Source of the DNA: CAZXWN01 sp964644695 [NCBI: uncultured bacterium]
GTDB taxonomy: Bacteria > UBP4 > UBA4092
Assembly (NCBI GenBank): GCA_964644695.1
Contig: CAZXWN010000013.1
Location: 8,934 to 72,933, forward strand
Reading direction: 5' to 3'
Length of the DNA stretch: 64,000 bases
Shown here piece by piece: positions 8,371-17,148 of the stretch (positions are counted from its first letter, which is position 1; every line of letters begins with the position of its first letter). Under the pieces are notes generated by a model. The model saw nothing but the letters and a program-made list of their open reading frames with translations, was not told the origin of the DNA and ran no database searches. The position numbers were made by a program, and so were the translations under genes.

Positions 8371-10095
8371 TCAACTATCCAGTTTGGGAAGATTCTTTTC
8401 AGCCATCAAAACTTCGCTTAATCGCTCTCGTAGCTGTTGATACTGCTTCTCTGCTCTCTGAAGTTCCGCTTTGATATTCTCGTATTCCCGACGCACAGGT
8501 TCATATACCATCACCTGCCAACTGTATAATCGCCGTTGATGAAGTGTTTTTGAATATCGACGGATACCATATAACACCCCAATGGATAACATCAAAGCAC
8601 CCACTAATGTTACTAAATGTATTAACGCCAACATTAAGTGATGACTGACATTTTTCCCGTCAGCAATCATTTGATAATGGTCCAGGAAAGACTTGATATT
8701 TCCACTCGGTAAAAAGATAAGATAAAGAACCAGCATCGCACCTGTCAATCCATAAAATATGCCCCGTAAATTGTATTCTATGTTCCGTGCCTTTTCTTGA
8801 TGATGGTGTTCTTCAAAAGTCAGACTTTCCAACTCATGCCCTTTGTGTTTTTCTTTTTCCTGTAGAGATTCCAGTTGGTTTTCCACTTGTTGGCATTTTG
8901 CTGTCAGTTTATCCACCAGACGAAGCTTCTTTAATAAGAGTCCGGAAAGTGCCGCCGACTGTGTCGCATGCTCGCAGCTGTTGATTCCCAGTAAATGTCG
9001 AGCTTGTTCGACTTGTTGGTGAAGAAAAGTTGAAAAACCTGCATTGGAGGGCGAACTATTTCCCGGCAGGTCGAGAAACTTCTCCAATTCTTCTTCGGCC
9101 TGCTTTAATTGTTGTCGAGCTTGATAGATGGTTGTGGTGACCAGCTCCTCATAATCACTGACGAGTCTCTCCTGAATAAGTTTCCAGTCAGGATCCAATA
9201 TGGCACGAATATACCACCCGGGTTGTACTTTCCCTAACTCATCAAGCCGCTTCTTATACTCGACCTCAAAACCACCCAAAAACAAGTAGGTCGCCAGCCG
9301 ATACAATGCTCTCGGCCTCATCTCTGGAGTCGAAACCTCCACAGCCTTTTTTTGTATTTCCATGGCTCGAATATAATTCTGGTTTGCATAATATGACCGT
9401 GCCCACACCTCATATGCACGGGTTCGGTCATTTATATCTTTATGCGGCAGAGAATCAAACATCAGTTTGAAGTAGTTCTCCGCATTTGTCGGCCGATTGA
9501 GATGTAGAAAAGTAAATGCCATCCAGGTAAGAGCATGTGTGTCGGATGGATTAATGAATAAGATGGATTCAAAGTTCTCCCGGGCCTTATCTAAACGGTT
9601 AGCCATTAAGTTCTCAACCCCGGACAACAACTTGTTTTTTCCCTTCGTGAGACTGGCATCCGTCCCAAGCATTGGTTTCCCTGCCCCGGGATAAAGGACT
9701 TCCAGCATTTGCATGGTCTCCAACATTTCGTTTCCCATCAAATCCTGAAGATACCGGATAAGCGGATATATCCCTTCTGTTTCTGGTTGGGGCATTCGGC
9801 TTTTCAATGATTCGATCCAAAGGGTACATTCCTGCTGAGTCATTGGATAATCCGCCCATTTCAGAATACTTTCCTTCAGATAGGCTTCCATGGCGCTCAG
9901 TTGTTTCTGGGCCAGTTCATTGTATTGGATTCGAAGTTCCCACGCCTCGGGTATCTTCTCATCCTCATGGACCAGCAGTGTATTCCAGGGTATGTCATAC
10001 CCTCCAGAGATAAAACGATTGATTAGTGTTCGGCCTGGCATAGATTCCGCCGTTCCCTCTCTTTCACCCAGATTCCAGTACGCCCGTCCCAACAA
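8371..10095 (-). CDS. TPR-containing membrane protein with coiled coil
   Basis: Protein of about 550-574 residues of unknown function. The first 300 residues are helical, with TPR-like pairs around 160-265 (DKARENFESILFINPSDTHA is a clear TPR). A charged coiled-coil region covers about 310-440. Two membrane segments (about 455-475 and 500-530) follow, then a second coiled coil at the C-terminus. The start is uncertain: an in-frame TAG lies just upstream of tandem TTG codons at 10095, and the first ATG is at 10041 (MPGRTLINRF). A TATAAT on the minus strand at 10122-10117 would place transcription start near 10110, compatible with either. It may be a scaffold at the inner membrane; no enzymatic motif is seen. 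Confidence 0.65.
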   Translation of the reverse strand: MLGRAYWNLGEREGTAESMPGRTLINRFISGGYDIPWNTLLVHEDEKIPEAWELRIQYNELAQKQLSAMEAYLKESILKWADYPMTQQECTLWIESLKSRMPQPETEGIYPLIRYLQDLMGNEMLETMQMLEVLYPGAGKPMLGTDASLTKGKNKLLSGVENLMANRLDKARENFESILFINPSDTHALTWMAFTFLHLNRPTNAENYFKLMFDSLPHKDINDRTRAYEVWARSYYANQNYIRAMEIQKKAVEVSTPEMRPRALYRLATYLFLGGFEVEYKKRLDELGKVQPGWYIRAILDPDWKLIQERLVSDYEELVTTTIYQARQQLKQAEEELEKFLDLPGNSSPSNAGFSTFLHQQVEQARHLLGINSCEHATQSAALSGLLLKKLRLVDKLTAKCQQVENQLESLQEKEKHKGHELESLTFEEHHHQEKARNIEYNLRGIFYGLTGAMLVLYLIFLPSGNIKSFLDHYQMIADGKNVSHHLMLALIHLVTLVGALMLSIGVLYGIRRYSKTLHQRRLYSWQVMVYEPVRREYENIKAELQRAEKQYQQLRERLSEVLMAEKNLPKLDS

Positions 10096-10160
10096 CGGGT
10101 ACTACCCCTTTTACCCATTATAAGACATTTTATCCAGAAATATAGTTTGGAATTCGAATA

Positions 10161-10194
10161 TAAAAAACCGGAGCAGAAAATTGTCCTGCTCCGG
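10161..10194 (-). terminator. Rho-independent terminator after cysK
   Basis: On the minus strand a perfect 9-bp stem CCGGAGCAG/CTGCTCCGG with a 9-base loop is followed by six T residues. It ends the sulfur gene block. Confidence 0.9.
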
Positions 10195-10221
10195 CCCATT
10201 ACTCTTGTGATTAATTTGTTT

Positions 10222-11208
10222 TTATACCTGTTTAACAAAGGCTTCCAACACTTCTGCCTCATCAGACTCACCCGTGATATCCGCAAATATCCAGGAGGAT
10301 AAATACCGCTCCGCCATCGATGGAATAATGACAACGATGAGTTTCCCGGCATTCTCCGGACGGGCACCCACCTGCAACGCCGCCCATACCGCCGCACCGG
10401 AGGATATCCCTATCGGCACACCTTCCGTTTTTGCGACAGTCTTTGATATCAATGCCGCATCATCATCTTTCACGGTGATAATTTCATCAATAATAGAAGT
10501 ATCCAGAATCTTCGGAATAAATCCCGCACCGATACCCGCCAACTTGTGAGGTCCTGGCTGGCCTCCCGATAAGACGGGACTGGTCGCAGGTTCCACAGCG
10601 ATGGCTTTGAATTCAGGCTTTTTCTCCTTTAGTGCCTGGGCAATACCCGTGATGGTTCCACCTGTCCCGACACCAGCCACAATGAAATCAGCTTTCCCAT
10701 CTGTATCCCGCCAAATCTCTTCCGCAGTAGTTTTTCGATGGATTGCCGGATTTGCCGGATTTTCAAATTGCTGGGGAATAAATGAATCTGCAATTTTCTC
10801 AGATAACTCAATCGCTTTCGCAACAGCACCCCCCATGCCCTTAGAGCCCTCGGTCAGAACAACCTTTGCACCAAGAACCTTCAATAACTTTTTCCGCTCG
10901 AGGCTCATCGTCTCAGGCATTGTAAGTATCAGCGTATATCCTTTGGCCGCCGCCGCAAAAGCCAACCCGATTCCAGTGTTTCCGGATGTCGGTTCGATGA
11001 GAACTGTTTTGCCCGGTGTGATTTTTCCGGACTTCTCTGCTTCCTCCAGCATCGCAACACCGATGCGATCTTTTATGGAACTCAGTGGATTAAAAAACTC
11101 CAGCTTTAACACAATATCCGCCACCACATTGTATTGCTTGGGCAGACGGTTCAATCGTACTAACGGTGTATTCCCTACCGTTTGTGTAATGTTGTCGTAT
11201 ATAGCCAT
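10222..11208 (-). CDS. cysK: Cysteine synthase A (O-acetylserine sulfhydrylase)
   Basis: PLP enzyme making cysteine from O-acetylserine and sulfide in the cytoplasm. The PLP lysine is in SSIKDR (K46), the cofactor phosphate and substrate loop is TSGNTG (74-79), and the glycine loop is VGTGGTITG. The 328-residue length is normal. In AGGAGGCCATGATGG the second ATG (11208) lies five bases from the Shine-Dalgarno sequence and is the better start. It is the last gene of a minus-strand set of sulfur genes and ends at a strong terminator. The C-terminus reads [12 protein letters not shown], slightly different from the common ERYLST form. CysK is well supported; CysM specificity cannot be wholly excluded. 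Confidence 0.92.
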   Translation of the reverse strand: MAIYDNITQTVGNTPLVRLNRLPKQYNVVADIVLKLEFFNPLSSIKDRIGVAMLEEAEKSGKITPGKTVLIEPTSGNTGIGLAFAAAAKGYTLILTMPETMSLERKKLLKVLGAKVVLTEGSKGMGGAVAKAIELSEKIADSFIPQQFENPANPAIHRKTTAEEIWRDTDGKADFIVAGVGTGGTITGIAQALKEKKPEFKAIAVEPATSPVLSGGQPGPHKLAGIGAGFIPKILDTSIIDEIITVKDDDAALISKTVAKTEGVPIGISSGAAVWAALQVGARPENAGKLIVVIIPSMAERYLSSWIFADITGESDEAEVLEAFVKQV

Positions 11209-11232
11209 CATGGCCTCCTGTAACTGTTTTTA

Positions 11233-12363
11233 TTATTCAAGTGCCTGATCCAAATCCGCAATCAGGTCATCAATATGCTCTATTCCAACTGACAACCGAA
11301 TCAGGTTGTCTTTGATTCCTCGTAAAGCCCGTTCCTGAGGACTTAATGAACCATGGGTCATTGCCGGAGGATAACAGGCTAACGATTCTACGCCGCCCAA
11401 ACTCTCCGCCAAAATAAACACTTTGATTCGCTTAAAAAATCGCTCCGCAGCTTTCTTGCCGCCTTTTATTTCAAAACTTACCATACCGCCAAATCCGCTC
11501 ATTTGTTTCTTCGCTAAATGATAATCTGGCGATTTCTTCAAACCAGGATAATAAACCTGTTCCACTTTGGGATGGCTTTCCAAAAATTCGGCGACCTCTT
11601 TGGCATTCCGGCAATGCTCTCTCATTCGCACGGACAGCGTCTTGATTCCCCGCAAGGTCAGCCAGCAATCCCACGGTGCAGGAACAGAACCTGCCGCATT
11701 TTGCAGAAACTTCACTTTCTTGTAAATGTCTTCATTATTCGTTAAAACAGCTCCGCCGATTACATCACTGTGCCCAGCCAGATATTTTGTCGTACTGTGA
11801 ACCACAATATCCGCACCCAGTGATAACGGACTCTGTAAATAGGGCGTGGCAAAAGTATTGTCCACCACGACCGGAATTTTATGTTTTTGGGCAATAACAG
11901 AAATCTTCTCAATATCAGCGATTTTCAATAATGGATTGGTCGGAGTCTCCAGCCAGATGAGGCCGGTATCCTTCCTGATTTTTTTCTCAAGGGTCTTTAC
12001 ATCTCCTGCATATTCCGTATTCACACCCCACGGACGATACACCTGTTCTAATAATCGGAAAGTACCGCCATATAAATCGTCCCAGCAAACCACATGAGCC
12101 CCCGGTTTCAAAGTCCTTATGACCACATCGATCGCAGCCATCCCGGAAGCAAAGGCTAATCCATACTCTGCCCCTTCCAGTGAAGCCAGGGCATCTTCCA
12201 AAGCCTTCCGGGTTGGATTCCCTGTCCGTGAATATTCAAACCCACGGTCTTTCCCTATCCCATCCTGCTCATAGGTTGATGTCTGATAAACGGGGACAAT
12301 CACTGCCCCTGTTCTGGGGTCTGACGGTTGCCCCTTATGAATTGCTCGGGTTTCAAACTTCAT
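11233..12363 (-). CDS. Cystathionine gamma-synthase / gamma-lyase family PLP enzyme
   Basis: Member of the Cys/Met metabolism PLP family, 376 residues. The Schiff-base lysine is in STTKYLAGHSD (K193). The N-terminal YQTSTY and YSRTGNPTR motifs and the C-terminal ESLGGVESLACYPP motif are conserved. Sequence does not separate cystathionine gamma-synthase (MetB) from gamma-lyase (MccB/CGL). Its 11-bp overlap with the cystathionine beta-synthase gene upstream argues for reverse transsulfuration, with the beta-synthase making cystathionine and this enzyme releasing cysteine. AAGGAG lies about ten bases before the ATG, inside the end of the preceding gene. Confidence 0.9.
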   Translation of the reverse strand: MKFETRAIHKGQPSDPRTGAVIVPVYQTSTYEQDGIGKDRGFEYSRTGNPTRKALEDALASLEGAEYGLAFASGMAAIDVVIRTLKPGAHVVCWDDLYGGTFRLLEQVYRPWGVNTEYAGDVKTLEKKIRKDTGLIWLETPTNPLLKIADIEKISVIAQKHKIPVVVDNTFATPYLQSPLSLGADIVVHSTTKYLAGHSDVIGGAVLTNNEDIYKKVKFLQNAAGSVPAPWDCWLTLRGIKTLSVRMREHCRNAKEVAEFLESHPKVEQVYYPGLKKSPDYHLAKKQMSGFGGMVSFEIKGGKKAAERFFKRIKVFILAESLGGVESLACYPPAMTHGSLSPQERALRGIKDNLIRLSVGIEHIDDLIADLDQALE

Positions 12364-13732
12364 AAGATATGGACTCCTTATCTATAACTTGATAATTGAT
12401 TAAATCCATCCGGGTAACAATTCCGCTGGGAATCCCGGCCTTTAATACAATAATACCCGAGTGGCCGGATAATAGCACCCGATATGCTTCAGAAACATCT
12501 ACGGATTCATCCAGTACCGGAAGGGGTTTTCCCATGACGGCCTGTACCTGTTGATTCTTGAAGTCCAGTCCATTATATAACCCTTGCATTAAGGAGGACT
12601 CTGTCAACGACCCTACTGGAACATTCTTATCCAATACCGGGATTTGTGAAATACTGAAATCATGCATCAGTTTCACGGCTTTTTTCAGTCGGTCCTGTGG
12701 ATGAACAGCGATTAAAGTCTGTACCCCTGTCCGTTTATCTAAGATGGTTTTCAACGGGATTTCGGGATGTTCCGTATCTTCCCAAAAACCATTTTCCCGC
12801 ATCCATTTATCATTAAAGATTTTGCCCAGGTAATTCCTTCCAGTATCCGGCAAAATAACCACAATGTACTTGGGACTGGTCAGTCTTCGTGCATACTTGA
12901 TGGCCGCCGCCACCGCCGTGCCAGATGAACCTCCCGCCAGAATACCTTCCTTACGAGCAAGCTGTCGGGCCATTTGAAAGGATTCCTTATCACTGACCCT
13001 GACCATGTCATCTACTAACTGACGATTGAATGTCCGCGGTATGAAATCCTCCCCGATTCCTTCCACCTTATAAGAACGAGGCGAATCTCCCGAAAGTATC
13101 GACCCTTCCGGATCCGCACCAACAACAATCAAATTCGGATTTTTCTCCTTCAGGTATTGAGCCGTCCCTGAAATAGTTCCGCCCGTTCCCATGCCTGCCA
13201 CCAACACCTCCACCTGTCCATTAGATGCCTCCCATATCTCCGGACCTGTCGTTCGGTAATGGACCTTTGGATTGTTTGGATTGAAGAACTGATTGGGACG
13301 GAAAGCTCCTGGGATTTCACGCGCCAGCCTGTCAGCCACCCCGTTATAACTTTCTGGGGAATCGGGAGCCACCGAGGTCGGAGTAATGACCACTTCCGCG
13401 CCATAGGCTTTCAAAAGATTGACCTTATCACTGCTCATTTTATCCGGCATCACAAAGATACACCGATACCCTTTGACTGCGGCAGCCTGGGCCAATCCTA
13501 CTCCTGTATTCCCTGCGGTGGCTTCGATGATTGTACTTCCCGGCCAGAGTAGTCCTTCCATCTCAGCCGCCTCTATCATGGCAAGGCCGACCCGGTCTTT
13601 ACTACTTCCCCCGGGATTGAGGGATTCCACTTTGGCATATATCTGAGAACTGACACCTTCCCCGACTTTTTGTAACTGGACCAGCGGGGTGTTGCCAATC
13701 GCTTCTAATATGGTGGTGATTGCTTTACTCAT
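12353..13732 (-). CDS. cbs: Cystathionine beta-synthase with C-terminal CBS pair
   Basis: PLP enzyme condensing serine (or O-acetylserine) with homocysteine to cystathionine. The catalytic domain covers residues about 1-320, with PLP lysine K45 in GGSSKDR, the substrate loop ATAGNTG and the glycine loop MGTGGTISG. Two CBS motifs (about 335-455) form a Bateman module, which in homologues senses adenosyl ligands such as S-adenosylmethionine. The 459-residue size is normal for CBS-domain-containing beta-synthases, and no heme-binding N-terminal extension is present. AAGGA lies six bases before the ATG. The gene overlaps the gamma-synthase/lyase gene by 11 bp. Confidence 0.9.
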   Translation of the reverse strand: MSKAITTILEAIGNTPLVQLQKVGEGVSSQIYAKVESLNPGGSSKDRVGLAMIEAAEMEGLLWPGSTIIEATAGNTGVGLAQAAAVKGYRCIFVMPDKMSSDKVNLLKAYGAEVVITPTSVAPDSPESYNGVADRLAREIPGAFRPNQFFNPNNPKVHYRTTGPEIWEASNGQVEVLVAGMGTGGTISGTAQYLKEKNPNLIVVGADPEGSILSGDSPRSYKVEGIGEDFIPRTFNRQLVDDMVRVSDKESFQMARQLARKEGILAGGSSGTAVAAAIKYARRLTSPKYIVVILPDTGRNYLGKIFNDKWMRENGFWEDTEHPEIPLKTILDKRTGVQTLIAVHPQDRLKKAVKLMHDFSISQIPVLDKNVPVGSLTESSLMQGLYNGLDFKNQQVQAVMGKPLPVLDESVDVSEAYRVLLSGHSGIIVLKAGIPSGIVTRMDLINYQVIDKESISYEV

Positions 13733-13755
13733 TTTTTATCCTTATTGAAAGTTGA

Positions 13756-13779
13756 GAGACTGTCAGATGAGACAGTCTC
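13756..13779 (-). other. Inverted repeat between metY and the cystathionine beta-synthase gene
   Basis: A perfect 9-bp inverted repeat GAGACTGTC/GACAGTCTC with a 6-base loop. No T run follows on the minus strand, so it is more likely an mRNA-stability or attenuator hairpin, or an operator, than a complete terminator. Confidence 0.5.
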
Positions 13780-13796
13780 CCAATTCACAGTTGGAC

Positions 13797-15092
13797 TTAG
13801 GAGATGGCCGTCTGTAAGGCCTGATCTAAATCCGCTTTGATGTCTTCTATACTTTCCAACCCGATGGAGAGCCGGATGTAATCCGGAGTAACTCCTGTAC
13901 GGGCCTGCTCTTCCTCAGTCAGCTGAGCGTGGGTAGTGGATGCCGGATGAATCACCAGACTCTTGGCATCACCGATATTGGCAAGGTGAGAGAAAAGTTT
14001 TACATTGTTGATGAATTTCTTCCCTGCCTCTAAACCACCCTTGATCCCAAATCCAACCAATCCACCAAAACCGCCGTGGAGATACTGTTTCGCTGTCTCA
14101 TGGGAGGGATGATTATCCAATCCGGGATAATTGACCCAGGCAACTGCGGGATGGACCGACAGGAATCGGGCGACCGCTAAAGCATTTTCCGAATGTCTCT
14201 GTATCCGCAACGGCAATGTCTCTAATCCCTGTAAGAGCTGCCATGAAGCAAACGGCGAGGGAGAGAAACCAACATCCCGTAACCATTGCACCCGAAGCTT
14301 GAAGATAAAGGCTACATTTCCTAATCCCGGAAAATCTTTGAAGGTATCCCAGAACTTTAATCCATGGTAGCTCGGGTCTGGTTCTGTAAATTCGGGGAAA
14401 TTGCCGTTACCCCAGTTAAACTTTCCGCCATCGACGACCGCACCACCAACCACGGTCCCATGTCCACCCACGTACTTGGTCGCCGACAACACTACGATGT
14501 CCGCACCATGTTTGATGGGTTGTACCAGTCCGACTCCGACCGTATTGTCCACCACAAAAGGAATCTTGTGAGCATGGGCAATATCCGCAATGGTTTCAAA
14601 GTCGGGGATATCCAGTTTGGGATTACCTACGGTCTCCGCATAAAATGCTCTGGTCTTGGGAGTGATGGCTTTTCGGAAAGACTCTGGATTGGTTGAGTCA
14701 ACAAAGATGACCTTACGCCCCAGTTTCGGGAAGGTGTAGTGGAATAACTGATACGACCCGCCGTATAAATTGTTGGCAGAGACGATTTCATCTCCCGGTT
14801 GAGTGATATTTAAGAGTGCGAAGGTAACCGCCGCTGCACCTGAGGAAACACCCAAGGCTCCTGTGCCCCCCTCAATGGCTGCAATGCGCTGTTCAAACAC
14901 ATCGGTGGTGGGGTTCATTATCCTGGAGTAGATATATCCAAGTTCTTTTAGTCCAAACAAATTGGCGGCATGTTCTGTATTTTTGAAGACATAACTGCTG
15001 GTCAGATAAACCGGTACTCCACGACTTCCGGTGGCGGGGTCAACTTGTTGACCGGCATGTAATGAAATGGTTTCGAATCCTTGATTTGACAT
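13797..15092 (-). CDS. metY: O-acetylhomoserine sulfhydrylase (aminocarboxypropyltransferase)
   Basis: PLP enzyme forming homocysteine from O-acetylhomoserine and sulfide, the direct sulfhydrylation route to methionine. The 431-residue length and the long insertion around residues 215-250 (FPEFTEPDPSYHGLKFWD) distinguish MetY from the shorter MetB/MetC proteins. The PLP lysine is K206 in SATKYVGGHGT. AAGGAG lies eight bases before the ATG. With CysK and the transsulfuration pair downstream on the same strand, the block allows sulfide to enter at either cysteine or homocysteine and sulfur to move between them. Confidence 0.92.
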   Translation of the reverse strand: MSNQGFETISLHAGQQVDPATGSRGVPVYLTSSYVFKNTEHAANLFGLKELGYIYSRIMNPTTDVFEQRIAAIEGGTGALGVSSGAAAVTFALLNITQPGDEIVSANNLYGGSYQLFHYTFPKLGRKVIFVDSTNPESFRKAITPKTRAFYAETVGNPKLDIPDFETIADIAHAHKIPFVVDNTVGVGLVQPIKHGADIVVLSATKYVGGHGTVVGGAVVDGGKFNWGNGNFPEFTEPDPSYHGLKFWDTFKDFPGLGNVAFIFKLRVQWLRDVGFSPSPFASWQLLQGLETLPLRIQRHSENALAVARFLSVHPAVAWVNYPGLDNHPSHETAKQYLHGGFGGLVGFGIKGGLEAGKKFINNVKLFSHLANIGDAKSLVIHPASTTHAQLTEEEQARTGVTPDYIRLSIGLESIEDIKADLDQALQTAIS

Positions 15093-15128
15093 GTTCTTTT
15101 CTCCTTAGGGTCTTAGGTTGATTTTTGA

Positions 15129-15983
15129 TTAGAATTTGTATTGAGCACTCAGAACGAAACCGTCGCCCAATCCGACCTTACTCGTTGACTTCTCATCACC
15201 GGCATTCACATAGGCGGCAATGATGGATAAATTATTGTTCGGGAAAAACACTACATGCGCATCCCAGTAGTCCGCATCTTTATAACTGCCAAAGTCTGCC
15301 CCCTGTTTATATTCTGCACCAATCGCGACTTTCGGGTGCAACACAACATCCACATTACCGAAAAGGGTCACATCCCGATCATCATCGTAACCAAACACAC
15401 CCGTGGCCCGTGCATCCGTAGATAAAACACCTCCTGATATCACGACCGGTTTCGGAGTTTGTGTGATGAGTTTGGTAGCCACCAGGTAAAAGTCTGAACC
15501 TGTATCATCAACACCAGCGCCAGTGTCAGAGGTTTTCTTCAAAATGGCACCAACGGAAACGGCCGGTACAAACGGACTGTCCCATTCATTTTCTTTTATC
15601 AATAACAGTTTGGCACCGAAATTGTCCTTATTAATGCTGGGACCATAGGCCGGAGAGATAACTTCATGGCCGTATGACAGTTCTAATCGTTTAAACAGGG
15701 TTTCCGAAACACCAAACGCTGTCCAGTTTACATCCACATCCCCAAGGTTTACATACCAGGCACCAAACTGTGGTTTAGAGAAAATGTTTTCGGGTTTAAA
15801 AATCTCATCGGTTGAGGTTTTATCCGTATTCCAGGCGTTTCCGGAGGGATAGGCCAGGGGGTTAAATGCGGCACCGCCTACACCTTGAAGATTGTTAAAG
15901 GGCAAGTCGGCCTGAGCAATCCCTGCCAGAAGTAATGCCGTGGTGACAAAAAGTCCTGCTATTTTTATGTTTAAGGTTTTCAT
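15129..15983 (-). CDS. DUF3034 family outer-membrane beta-barrel-like protein
   Basis: Exported protein of 284 residues. A Sec signal peptide ends about residue 25 (ending in IAQA). The mature N-terminus LPFNNLQGVGGAAFNPLAYP is the characteristic start of DUF3034 proteins. The rest has alternating hydrophobic residues, many aromatics and a C-terminal Phe (LSAQYKF), as in outer-membrane barrels. Function of the family is not established. An ATG 39 bases upstream is in frame, but the chosen ATG (15983) has GAGAGG at good distance and starts the signal peptide. It sits 36 bases before metY on the same strand, so it may belong to the sulfur regulon. In the 296 bases up to the Rrf2 gene I see only a small CTATC-ACTA-GATAG inverted repeat near 16190. 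Confidence 0.75.
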   Translation of the reverse strand: MKTLNIKIAGLFVTTALLLAGIAQADLPFNNLQGVGGAAFNPLAYPSGNAWNTDKTSTDEIFKPENIFSKPQFGAWYVNLGDVDVNWTAFGVSETLFKRLELSYGHEVISPAYGPSINKDNFGAKLLLIKENEWDSPFVPAVSVGAILKKTSDTGAGVDDTGSDFYLVATKLITQTPKPVVISGGVLSTDARATGVFGYDDDRDVTLFGNVDVVLHPKVAIGAEYKQGADFGSYKDADYWDAHVVFFPNNNLSIIAAYVNAGDEKSTSKVGLGDGFVLSAQYKF

Positions 15984-16279
15984 GTTATTTTTTCCTCTCT
16001 TTTTTGGGTACCGGATATCCATTCCGGTATAGGTTGTTTTTTAAGAGAGGGAACACCCTGATGATTCTCTGGTCCTGGGAACCTCATCCCGTCTGGTATT
16101 ATTCTGTAACAGTCGGGAGTGGCTGTTTGATTCCCTGAAAGAAGGGTTATTTTTCGAATAGGCTTCTTTCCTGGACTGGGGTTCCGTCTCTATCTAGTGA
16201 TAGGGTTTGGAATCCTTTGAGTTTCCCTGTTTTCTTGTTTATCCCCGGAAACTCTTCTGAATCTGATGACCCGCGGCAG

Positions 16280-16732
16280 TTAGATGTAGTACATTGGGGC
16301 GCTGGCGGGGGGTATGGAGGGTGCGCTGATCGGCGTGACATCGGCGAGATTCGTTGTTTCGAGGATCCCGGCCACGGCGTCCCGCACCCGTCTCATTACC
16401 ATCTGGAATCTACACATGGATTCCTCGGGACACGGGATATACTGACCTACGCTGACACAACCGAGTGGTGCCAGGGAGCCCTCGAACAAACGTATTACTT
16501 CACCAAAGGTGATTTTCTCCGGAGAACGGGATAAACGATATCCCCCATGAATTCCGGAGCGAGAAACGACTACGCCACCATTTTTTAAATCACGTAAAAT
16601 CTGTTCCAGAAACTTTTCCGGAATACGGTGGCGGGATGCGATTTCACGAGTCTGGACCAGACGGACATTATAGTTCTCTGCCAAGTCGGTCAATGCTCGT
16701 AAGGCGTAATCACTCTTCGCGGATAATCGCAT
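16280..16732 (-). CDS. Rrf2 family transcriptional regulator with three-cysteine cluster motif
   Basis: DNA-binding regulator of 150 residues with a winged helix (MRLSAKSDYALRALTDLA start, recognition region about 28-60) and a wing GIHGGYRL. Three cysteines, C92, C101 and C107 (spacing C-x8-C-x5-C), lie where IscR and NsrR bind an iron-sulfur cluster, so an Fe-S sensor is likely. CymR, the cysteine repressor of this family, lacks such cysteines. Its position ahead of a sulfur amino-acid block suggests it controls those genes or Fe-S/cysteine status, which is inference. A promoter with an overlapping 29-bp dyad directly upstream suggests autoregulation. The C-terminal tail (PISAPSIPPASAP) is probably disordered. 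Confidence 0.85.
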   Translation of the reverse strand: MRLSAKSDYALRALTDLAENYNVRLVQTREIASRHRIPEKFLEQILRDLKNGGVVVSRSGIHGGYRLSRSPEKITFGEVIRLFEGSLAPLGCVSVGQYIPCPEESMCRFQMVMRRVRDAVAGILETTNLADVTPISAPSIPPASAPMYYI

Positions 16733-16762
16733 CCTTGTTTCTCCTTTCTTCAGTTTTCGGTA

Positions 16763-16791
16763 ATACTATCAATCGCCGATAGGATTAGTAT
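16763..16791. promoter_or_regulatory. Candidate operator (29-bp dyad) of the Rrf2 regulator
   Basis: Perfect arms ATACTA-N17-TAGTAT give a 29-bp dyad, a length close to the IscR type 1 and CymR sites bound by Rrf2 dimers. It overlaps the -10 box of the promoter of the adjacent Rrf2 gene and so would repress it when occupied. Confidence 0.5.
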
Positions 16792-16816
16792 ACTTTAACT
16801 CCGAATCACTTTGCAA
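16787..16816 (-). promoter_or_regulatory. sigma-70-type promoter of the Rrf2 regulator gene
   Basis: On the minus strand TTGCAA (16816-16811) and TATACT (16792-16787) are separated by 18 bases. The transcript would start near 16780, giving a leader of about 50 bases before the ATG at 16732. Confidence 0.6.
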
Positions 16817-17148
16817 CCCCTTTTTTTACTCTTTTTTGAAAAATTTTTACAAATCACAATAAACCATTGAAAAAATGTGACTTAGCCTGCAAATATCCCC
16901 CTTTTCACCTCCCCCTCGCAAACGAACCATATACGAAGGGGAAACGACCACCCCATAATTTACCCCATCCCCAAATCAAACAGACCCTTGTCTCCACAAT
17001 TTTGAAATAGAGTTTTAATAGATAACCCTGACAAAATTATTATTTGCGCCTGTATCAGAATGATGTCAACACATTTTCATGAATAGATGTACTATCTAAA
17101 TAGTGGGTTTTACTTATCACAATTCATAAATGATTGGGGTAATAACAA
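16817..17148. other. Gene-free stretch between the divergent Rrf2 regulator and an exported protein gene
   Basis: No plausible coding frame is seen. It contains runs of T and A near 16821-16850, the 23-bp dispersed motif at 16921, and an AT-rich part from about 16990 that should hold the promoter of the next gene, though no pair of hexamers stands out. Confidence 0.5.
16921..16941 (+). repeat. 23-bp dispersed intergenic motif, copy 2 (diverged end)
   Basis: Starts AACGAACCATATACGAA as in the other copies, but the last part reads GGGG instead of TCGGGT, so it is the most diverged copy. The ACGAA direct repeat with an 11-bp period is intact. Confidence 0.55.

Noticed and set aside
10023-10397. 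Frameshifted upstream part of the TPR gene
   Set aside because: The overlapping minus-strand frame covers the cysK terminator and the cysK 3' end and is Arg/Trp-rich, so it is a shadow frame rather than a broken gene part.
10601-11248. Plus-strand open frame of 215 codons opposite cysK
   Set aside because: It mirrors a highly conserved cysK coding sequence; its residues follow the complementary codon pattern and it has no homologous features.
15984-16279. SAM riboswitch or T-box before the DUF3034-metY genes
   Set aside because: No S-box core, no T-box sequence and no terminator/antiterminator pair could be found in the leader; only a small inverted repeat is seen.
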